Source of the DNA: GCA-2862545 sp047609825
GTDB lineage: Bacteria > Myxococcota_A > UBA796 > GCA-2862545
DNA length: 7,374 nucleotides
NCBI GenBank assembly: GCA_047609825.1
Contig: JBLFXJ010000389.1
Coordinates: 1 to 7,374 of the forward strand
Direction of reading: 5' to 3'
Both the position numbers and the translations under genes were made by a program. Below are positions 1-5,997 of this stretch, in pieces. The notes under the pieces are model-generated. The model saw nothing but the letters and a program-made list of their open reading frames with translations. It did not search any database and was not told where the DNA came from. The stretch's first letter is position 1; each line of letters begins with the position of its first letter.

Positions 1-770
1 CTGACCAGCTCCGCGGCGCCTGGAGCGGCGTCGACGGTCACCGTGACCCGGTTGCCGTCGCGGTCGATGTCGAGGGTGGTGACCTCGAGGGTGGGCACGT
101 CACACGGCTCGACCACCAGCAGCGAGTTGCACGAGCCATTGTCCGGCGCGCAGCTGTGCGACCAGCTCCAGTCCCATGGCTCCCGGTAGCCGGCGTCGCA
201 CTGGATGAACGCGGCGTCGGGGTCGCACGACCACGCCTGACCGTCCTCGAACAGGCCTTCATCGAGCTCGACGAACTTGTAGGCATAGCTGCCGGGGTCG
301 AGATCGAGGGCGATGGACCAGGTGCCGTCGCCGTTGTCGGTCAGCCGGTGGGCGTCGGGGTCCCAGTCGTTGAACCCGCCGGCGATGGCGACGGCGTCGG
401 GGGTGCCCTGGGCGGTGTAGGACAGCTCGAGGCTGCACGCCGCGGGATCGAACGCGGTGCCGTGCTGCACGGTGAGCTCGGTGACGGACTCGTTGTCGCA
501 CCCATCGGTCGCGGTGAGCAGCACCGTGGCCTCGCCCTCCCAGCCGGGCTGGGGCGTGAGGCGGAGGGTGGTGCCCAGGACCTCGGCGAGCACGTCATCG
601 GTGCCCTCGACGAAGAACGCGGGCGCGCCCTTGTCGTCGCTGACCCAGTCGAGGAGATCAACATCGGTGGTGCCCTCGTCGAGCACCAGGGGATCGAGGG
701 GGATCCAGGCGGGGGCATCCTTGCCGCAGCATCCCGCGAGCACGCTGAGGAAGAGCAGGTTGATACGCAT
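1..770 (-). CDS. Lipoprotein with CBM48-like glycogen-binding domain (partial, 3' end outside window)
   Basis: The frame is open from an ATG at 770 to the window edge (256 complete codons). The N-terminus MRINLLFLSVLAGC is a lipoprotein signal with lipobox LAGC; Cys14 would be lipidated and Cys15 follows it. Residues about 22-103 resemble an Ig/cadherin-like beta domain (LDEGTTDVDLLDWVSDD...). Residues about 116-170 resemble an AMPK/isoamylase-N type glycogen-binding domain: AIAGGFNDWDPDAH, then DNGDGTWSIALDLDPGSYAYKF, with the conserved FNDWDP tryptophan and the GSYAYKF strand. A Cys-containing stretch (about 181-223) follows, then the start of another beta domain. In known families such modules precede GH13 alpha-amylase catalytic domains, so an outer-surface alpha-glucan enzyme or binding protein is plausible; the catalytic part is not visible. 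The Shine-Dalgarno is weak. The gene is divergent from the membrane protein at 827. Confidence 0.85.
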   Translation of the reverse strand, partial: MRINLLFLSVLAGCCGKDAPAWIPLDPLVLDEGTTDVDLLDWVSDDKGAPAFFVEGTDDVLAEVLGTTLRLTPQPGWEGEATVLLTATDGCDNESVTELTVQHGTAFDPAACSLELSYTAQGTPDAVAIAGGFNDWDPDAHRLTDNGDGTWSIALDLDPGSYAYKFVELDEGLFEDGQAWSCDPDAAFIQCDAGYREPWDWSWSHSCAPDNGSCNSLLVVEPCDVPTLEVTTLDIDRDGNRVTVTVDAAPGAAELV

Positions 771-826
771 CCATCGGGCGTAACACGAAATGGAGTCACG
801 GGTTATGGGGGAGCCCTGGAGGGACG
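771..826. promoter_or_regulatory. Short divergent intergenic region, presumed promoters
   Basis: These 56 bp separate two divergently read genes and are less GC-rich than their flanks, so they should hold at least part of both promoters. I could not identify convincing -35/-10 boxes. GGAGG at 818-822 is the ribosome binding site of the plus-strand gene. Confidence 0.3.
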
Positions 827-1498
827 ATGCGCGCGTGGAGGATCACAGCGGCCCTGGGACTGGGCGTCGCCGCGGTGGCCGCGCTGCTGCTGACGTTGTT
901 CCCGACCACGGGTGCCGGCTACCCCCCTGGCTTTGGCGAGCCGGTGTTCGCGTTCGAGATGGCGCGCTCCGTGGACGGCCTGCAGGCGGTGTTCGGCGAC
1001 CTGTCCGACCCGGAGCGCGTCGCCCGGATCGCTTCGATGGACCGGGGCAACCTGGGCGACCTGCTGTTCATGGCCGTGTATGGACCGTTCGTCGCCTCGT
1101 TCTTCGTGGCCATCCACCGGGCAGGTGGGTCGCGCGGGTGGCTGGTGTTCGCCGCGCTCGGGCTGTTCGCCGCCGCGTGCGATGCGGTGGAGAACAGCAT
1201 CCTGCTCGGGCTCACCGCGGACCTAGAGGGAGGGGCTGGCCTCGCCGTGTTGCCGGTCCCGGTGTGGCTGAAGTTCGGCGCGTTGATGCTCTGTGGGGTG
1301 GCCGGAGGCGTGTATGTGGCGGGCCGCGGCGGCCTGTGGGGGCTGCTCGGTGGCAGTGCCGCGGTCGGGGCGTTGGCGGTGGCCGCGGCGTTCACCGCCC
1401 CCGACCAGCACGGGTGGATGGTGGGCATTGGACTCGGGATCGGCTGGCTGGTGCAGCTCGCCTACGCCGTGCGTCGCGGGTGGGGCGGGGCCGACTGA
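827..1498 (+). CDS. Six-helix integral membrane protein, uncharacterised
   Basis: 223 residues. The ATG at 827 is supported by GGAGG ending 4 nt upstream. Hydrophobic segments are visible at about 6-26, 77-97, 104-128, 146-165, 168-190 and 197-215; a roughly 50-residue polar segment between the first two (FEMARSVDGLQAVFGD...) probably lies outside the membrane. The third helix ends with Asp119-Ala-Val-Glu122-Asn123, charged and polar residues at a helix end, within ACDAVENSILLGL. From memory, small uncharacterised bacterial membrane proteins share a similar D-x-x-E-N signature after an 'FE.A....' stretch, but I cannot name a family and assign no function. It is not obviously co-transcribed with anything. 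It runs convergently into the lipoprotein gene ending at 1524, with a hairpin across its stop codon. Confidence 0.85.
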   Translation: MRAWRITAALGLGVAAVAALLLTLFPTTGAGYPPGFGEPVFAFEMARSVDGLQAVFGDLSDPERVARIASMDRGNLGDLLFMAVYGPFVASFFVAIHRAGGSRGWLVFAALGLFAAACDAVENSILLGLTADLEGGAGLAVLPVPVWLKFGALMLCGVAGGVYVAGRGGLWGLLGGSAAVGALAVAAAFTAPDQHGWMVGIGLGIGWLVQLAYAVRRGWGGAD

Positions 1499-1513
1499 GC
1501 GCGGTCGGCCCCG
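1486..1513. terminator. Bidirectional hairpin between convergent genes
   Basis: CGGGGCCGAC (1486-1495) and GTCGGCCCCG (1504-1513) are perfect reverse complements: a 10-bp, nearly all G/C stem with an 8-nt loop. The left arm covers the last codons of the membrane protein gene and the loop holds its TGA (1496-1498). The hairpin also lies 10 nt past the stop of the minus-strand lipoprotein gene (1524), so it could serve both. There is no T-tract on either side, so this is terminator-like and not a canonical intrinsic terminator. Confidence 0.6.
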
Positions 1514-1523
1514 GTCGCGAGGG

Positions 1524-2435
1524 TCACGGCGAGGTGCTGATCACGGCGTCGATGTTGATCGACGGGAACACCAGGCCGGTGCCCGACACGCTGCCGTCCA
1601 CCAGGTCCACCTGGAACAGCTCGGTTCCGCTGGGGCTGGACTCGGAGAGGAGCAGCGCGCCATCGTGCCAGGTCGCGCCTCCTCCGTTGGACGAGCCGAA
1701 CCCGCTGTTGATCACCAGCGCGGGAGCGAAGTCGGTGCCGAACCACAGCGCGGAGGCGTCGCCGTTCACGAACCAGGTGTCGCCCGCGGCGTCGGTGGCC
1801 AGCGCCGCTCCGTACGTCGTGAAGTCGATGTAGAACGCCGTTCCTGCGCCATCCGGCGTGCCGTCCGGCGCGAACACGACCCAGTCGCCGGCCTCCGATG
1901 CGCCGAGCAGACGACCGTCTCCGAGGGTTCCGAGAGCAAAGTGGCCCCCCAGCGCGGCCGCGTCGAACACCACGGTGCCGGTGCCGGTGGCTACGTCGAT
2001 GCGGTGCACCTGGCCGGCCACGTCGCCGAACAAGGGACCGGCGACGATGCCGTACAGCGTGCCGTCCAGTCCGAGCGCGAGGTCGGTGTAGGGGTAGGAC
2101 AGCGCTACAGTGCTGGTGACGGCGCCCGTGGCGGGGTCCATGGTGTACAGGCTGCCGGTTTCACCCCGACCATCTGCCGCATAGATCACGTCTGTGTCTG
2201 TGTCTGTGTCTGTGTCTGTGTCTGTGTCTGTGTCTGTGTCTGTGTCTGTGTCCGCATCGGTGTCGGCGTCAGTGTCCGCATCGGTGTCGGCGTCAGTGTC
2301 CGCATCGGTGTCGGCGTCAGTGTCCGCGTCAGTGTCTGTGTCCGCGTCGCTGTCGACGGTGGACCCACCGCTGTCTCCGCCCTTGTCGCCACCACACGCG
2401 CCGAGCAGCGCCATCATCAGGATGAACTGAGCCAT
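1524..2435 (-). CDS. Lipoprotein with Asp-Thr/Asp-Ala repeat linker and beta-propeller-like domain
   Basis: 303 residues. The ATG at 2435 is chosen because AGGAGG (2440-2445) lies 4 nt upstream and because the protein then begins with a lipoprotein signal, MAQFILMMALLGAC (lipobox LGAC, Cys14). A much longer upstream reading in the same frame is antisense to the cupin gene and is rejected. Residues 15-27 are Gly/Ser/Asp-rich. Residues 28-82 alternate Asp with Thr, Ala or one Ser and are encoded by tandem repeats. Residues 83-303 hold short repeating beta units such as SLYTMDPATGAV, LALGLDGTLYGI, VHRIDVATGTG and LFQVDLVDGSVSG, typical of NHL/PQQ-like propeller blades, too few for certainty about fold or blade number. 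A surface-anchored binding or structural protein with an acidic, perhaps Ca2+-binding, spacer is the reasonable reading. No enzymatic motif is seen. Asp-Thr spacers of this kind are common in Myxococcota lipoproteins. Confidence 0.88.
   Translation of the reverse strand: MAQFILMMALLGACGGDKGGDSGGSTVDSDADTDTDADTDADTDADTDADTDADTDADTDADTDTDTDTDTDTDTDTDTDTDVIYAADGRGETGSLYTMDPATGAVTSTVALSYPYTDLALGLDGTLYGIVAGPLFGDVAGQVHRIDVATGTGTVVFDAAALGGHFALGTLGDGRLLGASEAGDWVVFAPDGTPDGAGTAFYIDFTTYGAALATDAAGDTWFVNGDASALWFGTDFAPALVINSGFGSSNGGGATWHDGALLLSESSPSGTELFQVDLVDGSVSGTGLVFPSINIDAVISTSP
2191..2250. repeat. Hexanucleotide tandem repeat (TCTGTG) x10
   Basis: Ten perfect copies of TCTGTG on the plus strand, read on the minus strand as GAC ACA, giving alternating Asp-Thr at about residues 62-82 of the lipoprotein. 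The unit is a multiple of three, so copy-number changes keep the frame. All ten Thr codons are ACA, unlike the GC-ending codons of the flanking gene, which points to recent slippage expansion. Confidence 0.97.
2251..2322. repeat. 24-bp tandem repeat x3, adjacent to the hexamer array
   Basis: Three identical 24-bp copies at 2251-2274, 2275-2298 and 2299-2322, each starting TCCGCATCGG on the plus strand. Each codes for eight residues of alternating Asp and Thr/Ala (about residues 38-62 of the lipoprotein). The copies agree even at synonymous sites, indicating recent duplication as a unit. A degenerate continuation runs to about 2354. Confidence 0.95.
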
Positions 2436-2621
2436 CAAGCCTCCTCTTTGGTGTCTGATGGTGCAAGGGGCGAACCAGCGGGGCCTACCATCAGGATGAA
2501 GGTGAAACGCGGGTTCTGGCGGGCGCGTTCCTGCGGCGTGGGCGGTGTAGCACAGGCGATGGGCCCTGCCTGTGGGCGTTCGAGCGGTGGCGGGCCGGTT
2601 ACGCCAGGCGCTGGAGGAGCC
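2436..2621. promoter_or_regulatory. Divergent intergenic region with both ribosome binding sites
   Basis: 186 bp between divergent starts. AGGAGG for the minus-strand lipoprotein is at 2440-2445 and GGAGGAG for the plus-strand cupin gene at 2613-2619. Promoters for both genes should lie here, but no sigma70-like boxes stand out. An in-frame ATG at 2496 could extend the cupin protein by 42 residues. Confidence 0.35.
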
Positions 2622-3455
2622 ATGGGCGATGGGCCAGCGATCGGCCGGCTCGATGCGACCGGAGCCTCCAAGACGCTGATCGGGCCGGGCCTGGCGGAGC
2701 CCACGTTGGCCGGGCCGGCTGGCTTCGTGCTGCGTTGGCGTCGGGTGGACGGCCCATGCGTGGTGCCGGCAGCCCCCGGCCAGGCGGTTGTGCACGTCGG
2801 CCTCAGCGGCAGGGTGCACACGCGGGATGGCAGCCACCTGGGCCCGCGGGACGTGCGCATCGCTGCCGTGGGCGAGGTGCTCCAGGGCCGCGGTGAGCTG
2901 CTGGAGCTGGTGTACCCCGGCGTCGCCTACGGGCCGCGCGCCTGGAGGTTCGGCGCCACGGCACCGCTGCGCACCCGGGTGCCGCTCCGCTGGGCGCCGA
3001 CAGAGGTGCTCGACCTGCTGAGCCCGCGGGATCTGTATCCGGTGGTCGGACCGGTTCAGTACGGCCCCGGCCGGTTCGCGCTGCAGGGTCCGCCGGGGTT
3101 GGTGGTGGTGCTCGCCCACACTCCCCGCGGCACCGGGCCAGCGCTGCATGTGCACACCCAGAGCACCGAGATGTTCGTGGTGCTCGGCGGCCGGTTCAGG
3201 GTGTTCTGGGGAGATCATGCGGAGGACGGGGTGGAGCTCGGGCCGCTGGACCACATCGTGGTGCCCACGGGCCTGCCGCGGGGGTTCACCGCGCTCACCG
3301 ACGACGCGTGGATCCTGCCGGTGGTGGTGGGCGTGGCCGACGAGCGCGAGGATATCCTGTGGCCGCCCGCGGTGGTGGCGCAGCTGGAGCGCGTGGCGCC
3401 CCCGGGTCTCGTGCCGCTGATGCGACGACTCGGGCTGCGGCTCGCGGCGCGCTGA
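2622..3455 (+). CDS. Cupin-fold protein (probable bicupin with degenerate first domain)
   Basis: 277 residues from the ATG at 2622, preceded by GGAGGAG (2613-2619). The in-frame ATG at 2496 is a weaker alternative because the added residues look like translated intergenic DNA. The C-terminal half has a clear cupin motif 1, ALHVHTQSTEMFVVLGG, with metal-ligand-type His176, His178 and Glu183. Motif 2 is VELGPLDHIVVPTGLPRGF, where the usual His of PxGxxH is Arg220. The N-terminal half (about 48-100: AVVHVGLSGRVHTRDG..LGPRDVRIAAVGEV) has cupin-like strands but no HxH, consistent with a degenerate first domain. No signal peptide is seen, so it is probably cytoplasmic. Cupins include dioxygenases, isomerases and sugar- or ligand-binding proteins; the substrate cannot be told. 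It ends 3 bp before the convergent lipoprotein gene. Confidence 0.8.
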   Translation: MGDGPAIGRLDATGASKTLIGPGLAEPTLAGPAGFVLRWRRVDGPCVVPAAPGQAVVHVGLSGRVHTRDGSHLGPRDVRIAAVGEVLQGRGELLELVYPGVAYGPRAWRFGATAPLRTRVPLRWAPTEVLDLLSPRDLYPVVGPVQYGPGRFALQGPPGLVVVLAHTPRGTGPALHVHTQSTEMFVVLGGRFRVFWGDHAEDGVELGPLDHIVVPTGLPRGFTALTDDAWILPVVVGVADEREDILWPPAVVAQLERVAPPGLVPLMRRLGLRLAAR

Positions 3456-3471
3456 ACGTCACCCGCAGTCC
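3432..3471. terminator. Possible weak terminator hairpin between convergent genes
   Basis: GGGCTGCGG (3432-3440) can pair with CCGCAGTCC (3463-3471), nine pairs including one G-U, around a 22-nt loop that spans both stop codons. The arms are coding on both sides and there is no T-tract, so support is modest. Confidence 0.25.
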
Positions 3472-3818
3472 AGCTCCACCAGGATTTCCTCGTCTTCGCA
3501 GGCCACCACTTCGACGGTCTTCCGGCCGTCGGCGCACCCGCTGTTCACCACCAGCATTGTCCAGGTGCCCGCGAGTAGATCTTCGTCGAACCGCCCCTCG
3601 GGGTCGAGCTCGGCCTGCACGATTCGGCTGTCGCTGCTCTCGAACGACACGTCGGCGTTCAACAGGGGCTGACCCACGAAGGTGACGACTCGGCCCGTGA
3701 TCCGCGCCGTGTCGGACTCGCACACGGTGGTGGACGCCGGTGACGTGTCCTCCGGTGGGATGCCGGTGTCGTTCTTGCCGTCACAGGCGAGCAGCACCAG
3801 GAACACCGCGAACCGCAT
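3459..3818 (-). CDS. Small lipoprotein with carboxypeptidase-regulatory-like domain
   Basis: 119 residues from the ATG at 3818, which has GGAGG (3824-3828) 5 nt upstream. An in-frame GTG two codons earlier overlaps that site and is not preferred. The signal MRFAVFLVLLAC ends in lipobox LLAC. Cys12 is followed by Asp13; Asp at +2 favours inner-membrane retention in E. coli, though sorting rules differ elsewhere. A spacer of about 25 residues rich in Asp, Pro, Ser and Thr precedes residues 39-119, which read as one prealbumin/carboxypeptidase-regulatory type sandwich: ARITGRVVTFVGQPLLNADVSFE, then PEGRFDEDLLAGTWTMLVV, with four Cys in the mature protein. Such domains usually bind or pack against other surface components. 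It is the last gene of a possible three-gene minus-strand group, 57 bp after the Cys-rich lipoprotein. Confidence 0.83.
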   Translation of the reverse strand: MRFAVFLVLLACDGKNDTGIPPEDTSPASTTVCESDTARITGRVVTFVGQPLLNADVSFESSDSRIVQAELDPEGRFDEDLLAGTWTMLVVNSGCADGRKTVEVVACEDEEILVELDCG

Positions 3819-3875
3819 GGTCACCTCCGCGCGCAGCGTACAGCGTTCTGCCTCCCGGTGGGGTGGGCGACCGGC

Positions 3876-4277
3876 TCACCGCAGCGGGGTGCCGGGGAAC
3901 GGCGTGTCGCAGGCGTGGAATCCGGCGGGCTCGCCCTTGTTCGCCATGCGCGCCCATTCCCCGCGGGCACCATCTGGCGGCGTCGCCCCCGCCACCACCT
4001 CGACCTCGGTGGTGCAGCTGCCCTGGCGGCAGGTGACCCGACCGGTCGCCGCGGGCATGCGCGCCCCCACCCACCAGCAGCTGGCGAGGCCGGCGCACCG
4101 GTCGCCTCCCTCTTTGTAGGTACAGGTGAGGTCGTTGGCGCTGGCGGGGCTGGGCCGACCTGCGGGGTCGCAGTCCGCCGGGATCGGCAGGGCCGTGGTG
4201 GCGAAGCACGGCATCGGCGGTGCGGGCACCCGCACCACGCCATCTCCGCAGGCCAACAGCCCGATCAACGCCCACAT
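3876..4277 (-). CDS. Small Cys-rich lipoprotein, unknown function
   Basis: 133 residues. The ATG at 4277 follows a GGGGGTGG purine-rich stretch. The signal is extremely short, MWALIGLLAC, with lipobox LLAC and lipidation at Cys10; no basic residue precedes it. The mature part has eight further Cys (24, 36, 52, 61, 67, 83, 88, 123), enough for four disulfides, consistent with an extracytoplasmic location. Segments such as LTCTYKEGGDRCAGLASCWWVG and RVTCRQGSCTTEVEV suggest a compact disulfide-stabilised domain. I do not recognise a family and assign no function. It starts 25 bp after the stop of the PLD-family gene on the same strand, so co-transcription is likely and a role linked to that secreted enzyme is possible but unproven. 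Confidence 0.78.
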   Translation of the reverse strand: MWALIGLLACGDGVVRVPAPPMPCFATTALPIPADCDPAGRPSPASANDLTCTYKEGGDRCAGLASCWWVGARMPAATGRVTCRQGSCTTEVEVVAGATPPDGARGEWARMANKGEPAGFHACDTPFPGTPLR

Positions 4278-4302
4278 CTGACCACCCCCGAGCGCGTTCG
4301 CG

Positions 4303-5820
4303 TCAGTTCTTGTACCGCCAGAATCCGAGCGCCTTGGCCTGCTGCTCGCTGCACAGCCACCGCTCGCCGGCGGCCGGGCTCACCGTCGCGTACGCATAGT
4401 CGCGGTGGTTCGACATCAGGTACACCCGGCGCCCCTCCCGGTCGACCACGCCCTTGACCAGGCCGTGCCCTTCCTCCTTGGCCACGATGGACCAGGTGTG
4501 GCCCGGCGGCAGCTTGGGCGGGTCGGCGCTGCACCCGGCATCTTCGCCGTCGGCCGTGCGGTCGAAGTCGTTGTCGGAGCCGTCGGTGCATGCGGTGCCG
4601 CTGTCGGCGGATTCCGGGTCGGGGTCCCGGGTGAGCCAGCGGTCGTCGATCTGCGCCCACAGCGTCTCGAACCAGGCGGTGTACTGGGCGGCGTGGTCGG
4701 TGGAGTACAGCACGATGGTGTTCTCGTCGTTGCCGCCCTCGCCGGCGCTGGTCCAGTTCATCGACCCGGTGATCACCACGCGCCCGTCGATCACGGCCGA
4801 CTTCGCGTGCATCTTGCCGCCCCAGTCCTCTACCTTCACCGGGATGCCCACGGCGCGCAGCAGGTTGTGCTTAGCGTAGCCGTTGGTCGCGGCGGTGGCG
4901 TCCATGATCACGCGCACCTTCACCCCCCGCTTGTGGGCGAGGATCAGGTCTTCGGTGATGCCCTTGTGGGTGAGGAAGAACACGGCGATGTCGATCTGCT
5001 CGGTGGCTTGCTGCAGCAGCGGTCGCACGCCGGTGGTGATCGGCTTGTCCTGCGGCGAGAACATCACCTCCACGTCGACTCCGGGGGCGAGCGTGGCCCG
5101 CTTGACGCCCCGAGAGACCTTGGTGGCGTGGTATCGGCCGTCCCGGTGCATCTGGAGGAACTCCTCGGTGTACCAGGCGGCCACCTCGGGGCTGTCGAGC
5201 AGGGTGACGAGGTTGGCGTTGTAGCCGCCGGTTCCGGAGTCGCTGAGGTTGGTGGACCCGGTCCACAGGTACCGACCGTCGATCACGAAGAACTTGTTGT
5301 GCATGATGTCGCCCTGGAAGAGCAGCTCTTCGCGGGAGGCGTGCACGGCGATCAGGCAGGTGTCACCGATATCGTAGCCGAGGCACTGGAGCGGTCCCTC
5401 CCACCCCTTGGGCCGCACGCACGGGGGCTCGTAGGAGGATCTGGGCTTGCTCGCCCGGAGCCGTGCGGTGGCGGAATCGGCGTCGAAGTCGTCCATGATG
5501 TCGCCCAGCGAGGCGATGACGGATTCGGTGTCGCTGTAGTAGTTCTTGTGGTCCACATCCCGGTCCACCACGCCGCGGATCTTCACGCCGCGCTCCTTCG
5601 CGCGCACCAGAGCGTTCACGATGTCGGACTGGTCGCGCACGCCGTACAGGGCGAAGTCGATGGACTCCGTGGCGGCGTCGATGCGCTCGAGCAGCTTGGA
5701 ACAGATCGGGCGGTCGCACTTGTCTTCGGGCCGCTCCCGACCGGCGGGGTCGTTCAGCAGCAGCTGCAGAGGCTCGGCGGCGAGCACGGAGGTGGAGAGC
5801 AGGGCGAGCAGGGCGAGCAT
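4303..5820 (-). CDS. Secreted phospholipase D-superfamily protein (two HKD motifs) with DND linker and C-terminal nuclease-associated module
   Basis: 505 residues from the ATG at 5820, which has GGGAGG (5825-5830) 4 nt upstream; in-frame starts at 5832 (ATG) and 5841 (GTG) have poorer sites. The signal peptide is MLALLALLSTSVLA|A. The two PLD halves are 43-86 plus HKD1 (His174, Lys176, Asp181, Gly188-Ser189, Asn191) and 265-313 plus HKD2 (His338, Lys340, Asp345, Gly352-Ser353, Asn355). All catalytic residues are present, so phosphodiesterase activity is likely; the family includes phospholipases, cardiolipin synthases and Nuc-type nucleases. An insert with Cys134, 146 and 155 precedes HKD1. 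Residues 411-430 form a Cys-flanked DGSDNDFD acidic linker. Residues about 450-504 (VKGVVDREGRRVYLMSNH, GERWLCSEQQAKALGFW) resemble the small module at the end of some secreted thermonucleases, which favours a nuclease. Two small lipoprotein genes follow on the same strand. Confidence 0.9.
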   Translation of the reverse strand: MLALLALLSTSVLAAEPLQLLLNDPAGRERPEDKCDRPICSKLLERIDAATESIDFALYGVRDQSDIVNALVRAKERGVKIRGVVDRDVDHKNYYSDTESVIASLGDIMDDFDADSATARLRASKPRSSYEPPCVRPKGWEGPLQCLGYDIGDTCLIAVHASREELLFQGDIMHNKFFVIDGRYLWTGSTNLSDSGTGGYNANLVTLLDSPEVAAWYTEEFLQMHRDGRYHATKVSRGVKRATLAPGVDVEVMFSPQDKPITTGVRPLLQQATEQIDIAVFFLTHKGITEDLILAHKRGVKVRVIMDATAATNGYAKHNLLRAVGIPVKVEDWGGKMHAKSAVIDGRVVITGSMNWTSAGEGGNDENTIVLYSTDHAAQYTAWFETLWAQIDDRWLTRDPDPESADSGTACTDGSDNDFDRTADGEDAGCSADPPKLPPGHTWSIVAKEEGHGLVKGVVDREGRRVYLMSNHRDYAYATVSPAAGERWLCSEQQAKALGFWRYKN

Positions 5821-5872
5821 GGCGCCTCCCATTCCCTGCACCTAACCGGCACGGGGAGGGCGGGGGCGGCAT

Positions 5873-5911
5873 GCCCTGAGCGAGCCAGGGCCGCCGCGGT
5901 CGGTCTGACCG
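5873..5911. promoter_or_regulatory. Two inverted repeats upstream of the PLD gene
   Basis: The 177 bp between the PLD start (5820) and the next gene contain two dyads: GCCCTG/CAGGGC at 5873-5891 (6-bp arms, 7-nt spacer) and CGGTC-T-GACCG at 5901-5911. They lie about 53-91 bp upstream of the start codon, where operators are commonly found. No promoter boxes could be fixed. In DNA this GC-rich short dyads arise by chance, so this is suggestive only. Confidence 0.25.
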
Positions 5912-5977
5912 GGGCGACCCTCCGAAGTGCGCAGCCTGGGTTCGAGGCCACGACCGCTCACGTCATGCGAGCGGGCT

Positions 5978-5994
5978 GAGCCCAGTCTCGGCTC
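5978..5994 (-). terminator. Possible short hairpin after the secreted Cys-rich protein gene
   Basis: GAGCC (5978-5982) pairs with GGCTC (5990-5994) across a 7-nt loop, 3 nt past the TGA ending at 5998. Overlapping it is GGGCTGAGCCC at 5973-5983. There is no T-tract, so it is a weak candidate. Confidence 0.25.
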
Positions 5995-5997
5995 GGA

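Noticed and set aside
156..893. Plus-strand open frame of 245 codons opposite the CBM48-like lipoprotein
   Set aside because: It is antisense to a frame with recognisable domains and its translation shows no domain or signal.
2251..2322. Three 24-bp repeats considered as a CRISPR array
   Set aside because: The copies are directly adjacent with no spacers and are codon-aligned repeats of an Asp-rich linker.
2415..2500. 12-bp direct repeat CATCAGGATGAA at 2415-2426 and 2489-2500 near the lipoprotein start
   Set aside because: A single short repeat 74 bp apart with no associated mobile element or further copies; probably chance or a trivial duplication.
1293..2621. N-terminal extension of the cupin frame back to 1293
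   Set aside because: It overlaps the membrane protein gene and is antisense to the repeat lipoprotein, including an artificial Val-Cys run from the hexamer array. The cupin start at 2622 has its own ribosome binding site.
2436..3254. N-terminal extension of the repeat lipoprotein frame to 3254
   Set aside because: It is antisense to the cupin gene. The internal ATG at 2435 has an AGGAGG site and directly yields a lipoprotein signal.
4405..5979. Long plus-strand open frame (524 codons) opposite the PLD gene
   Set aside because: It is the antisense shadow of a gene with two intact HKD motifs; its translation is Val/Gly/His-rich low-complexity sequence, typical of reverse-frame reading of GC-rich genes.
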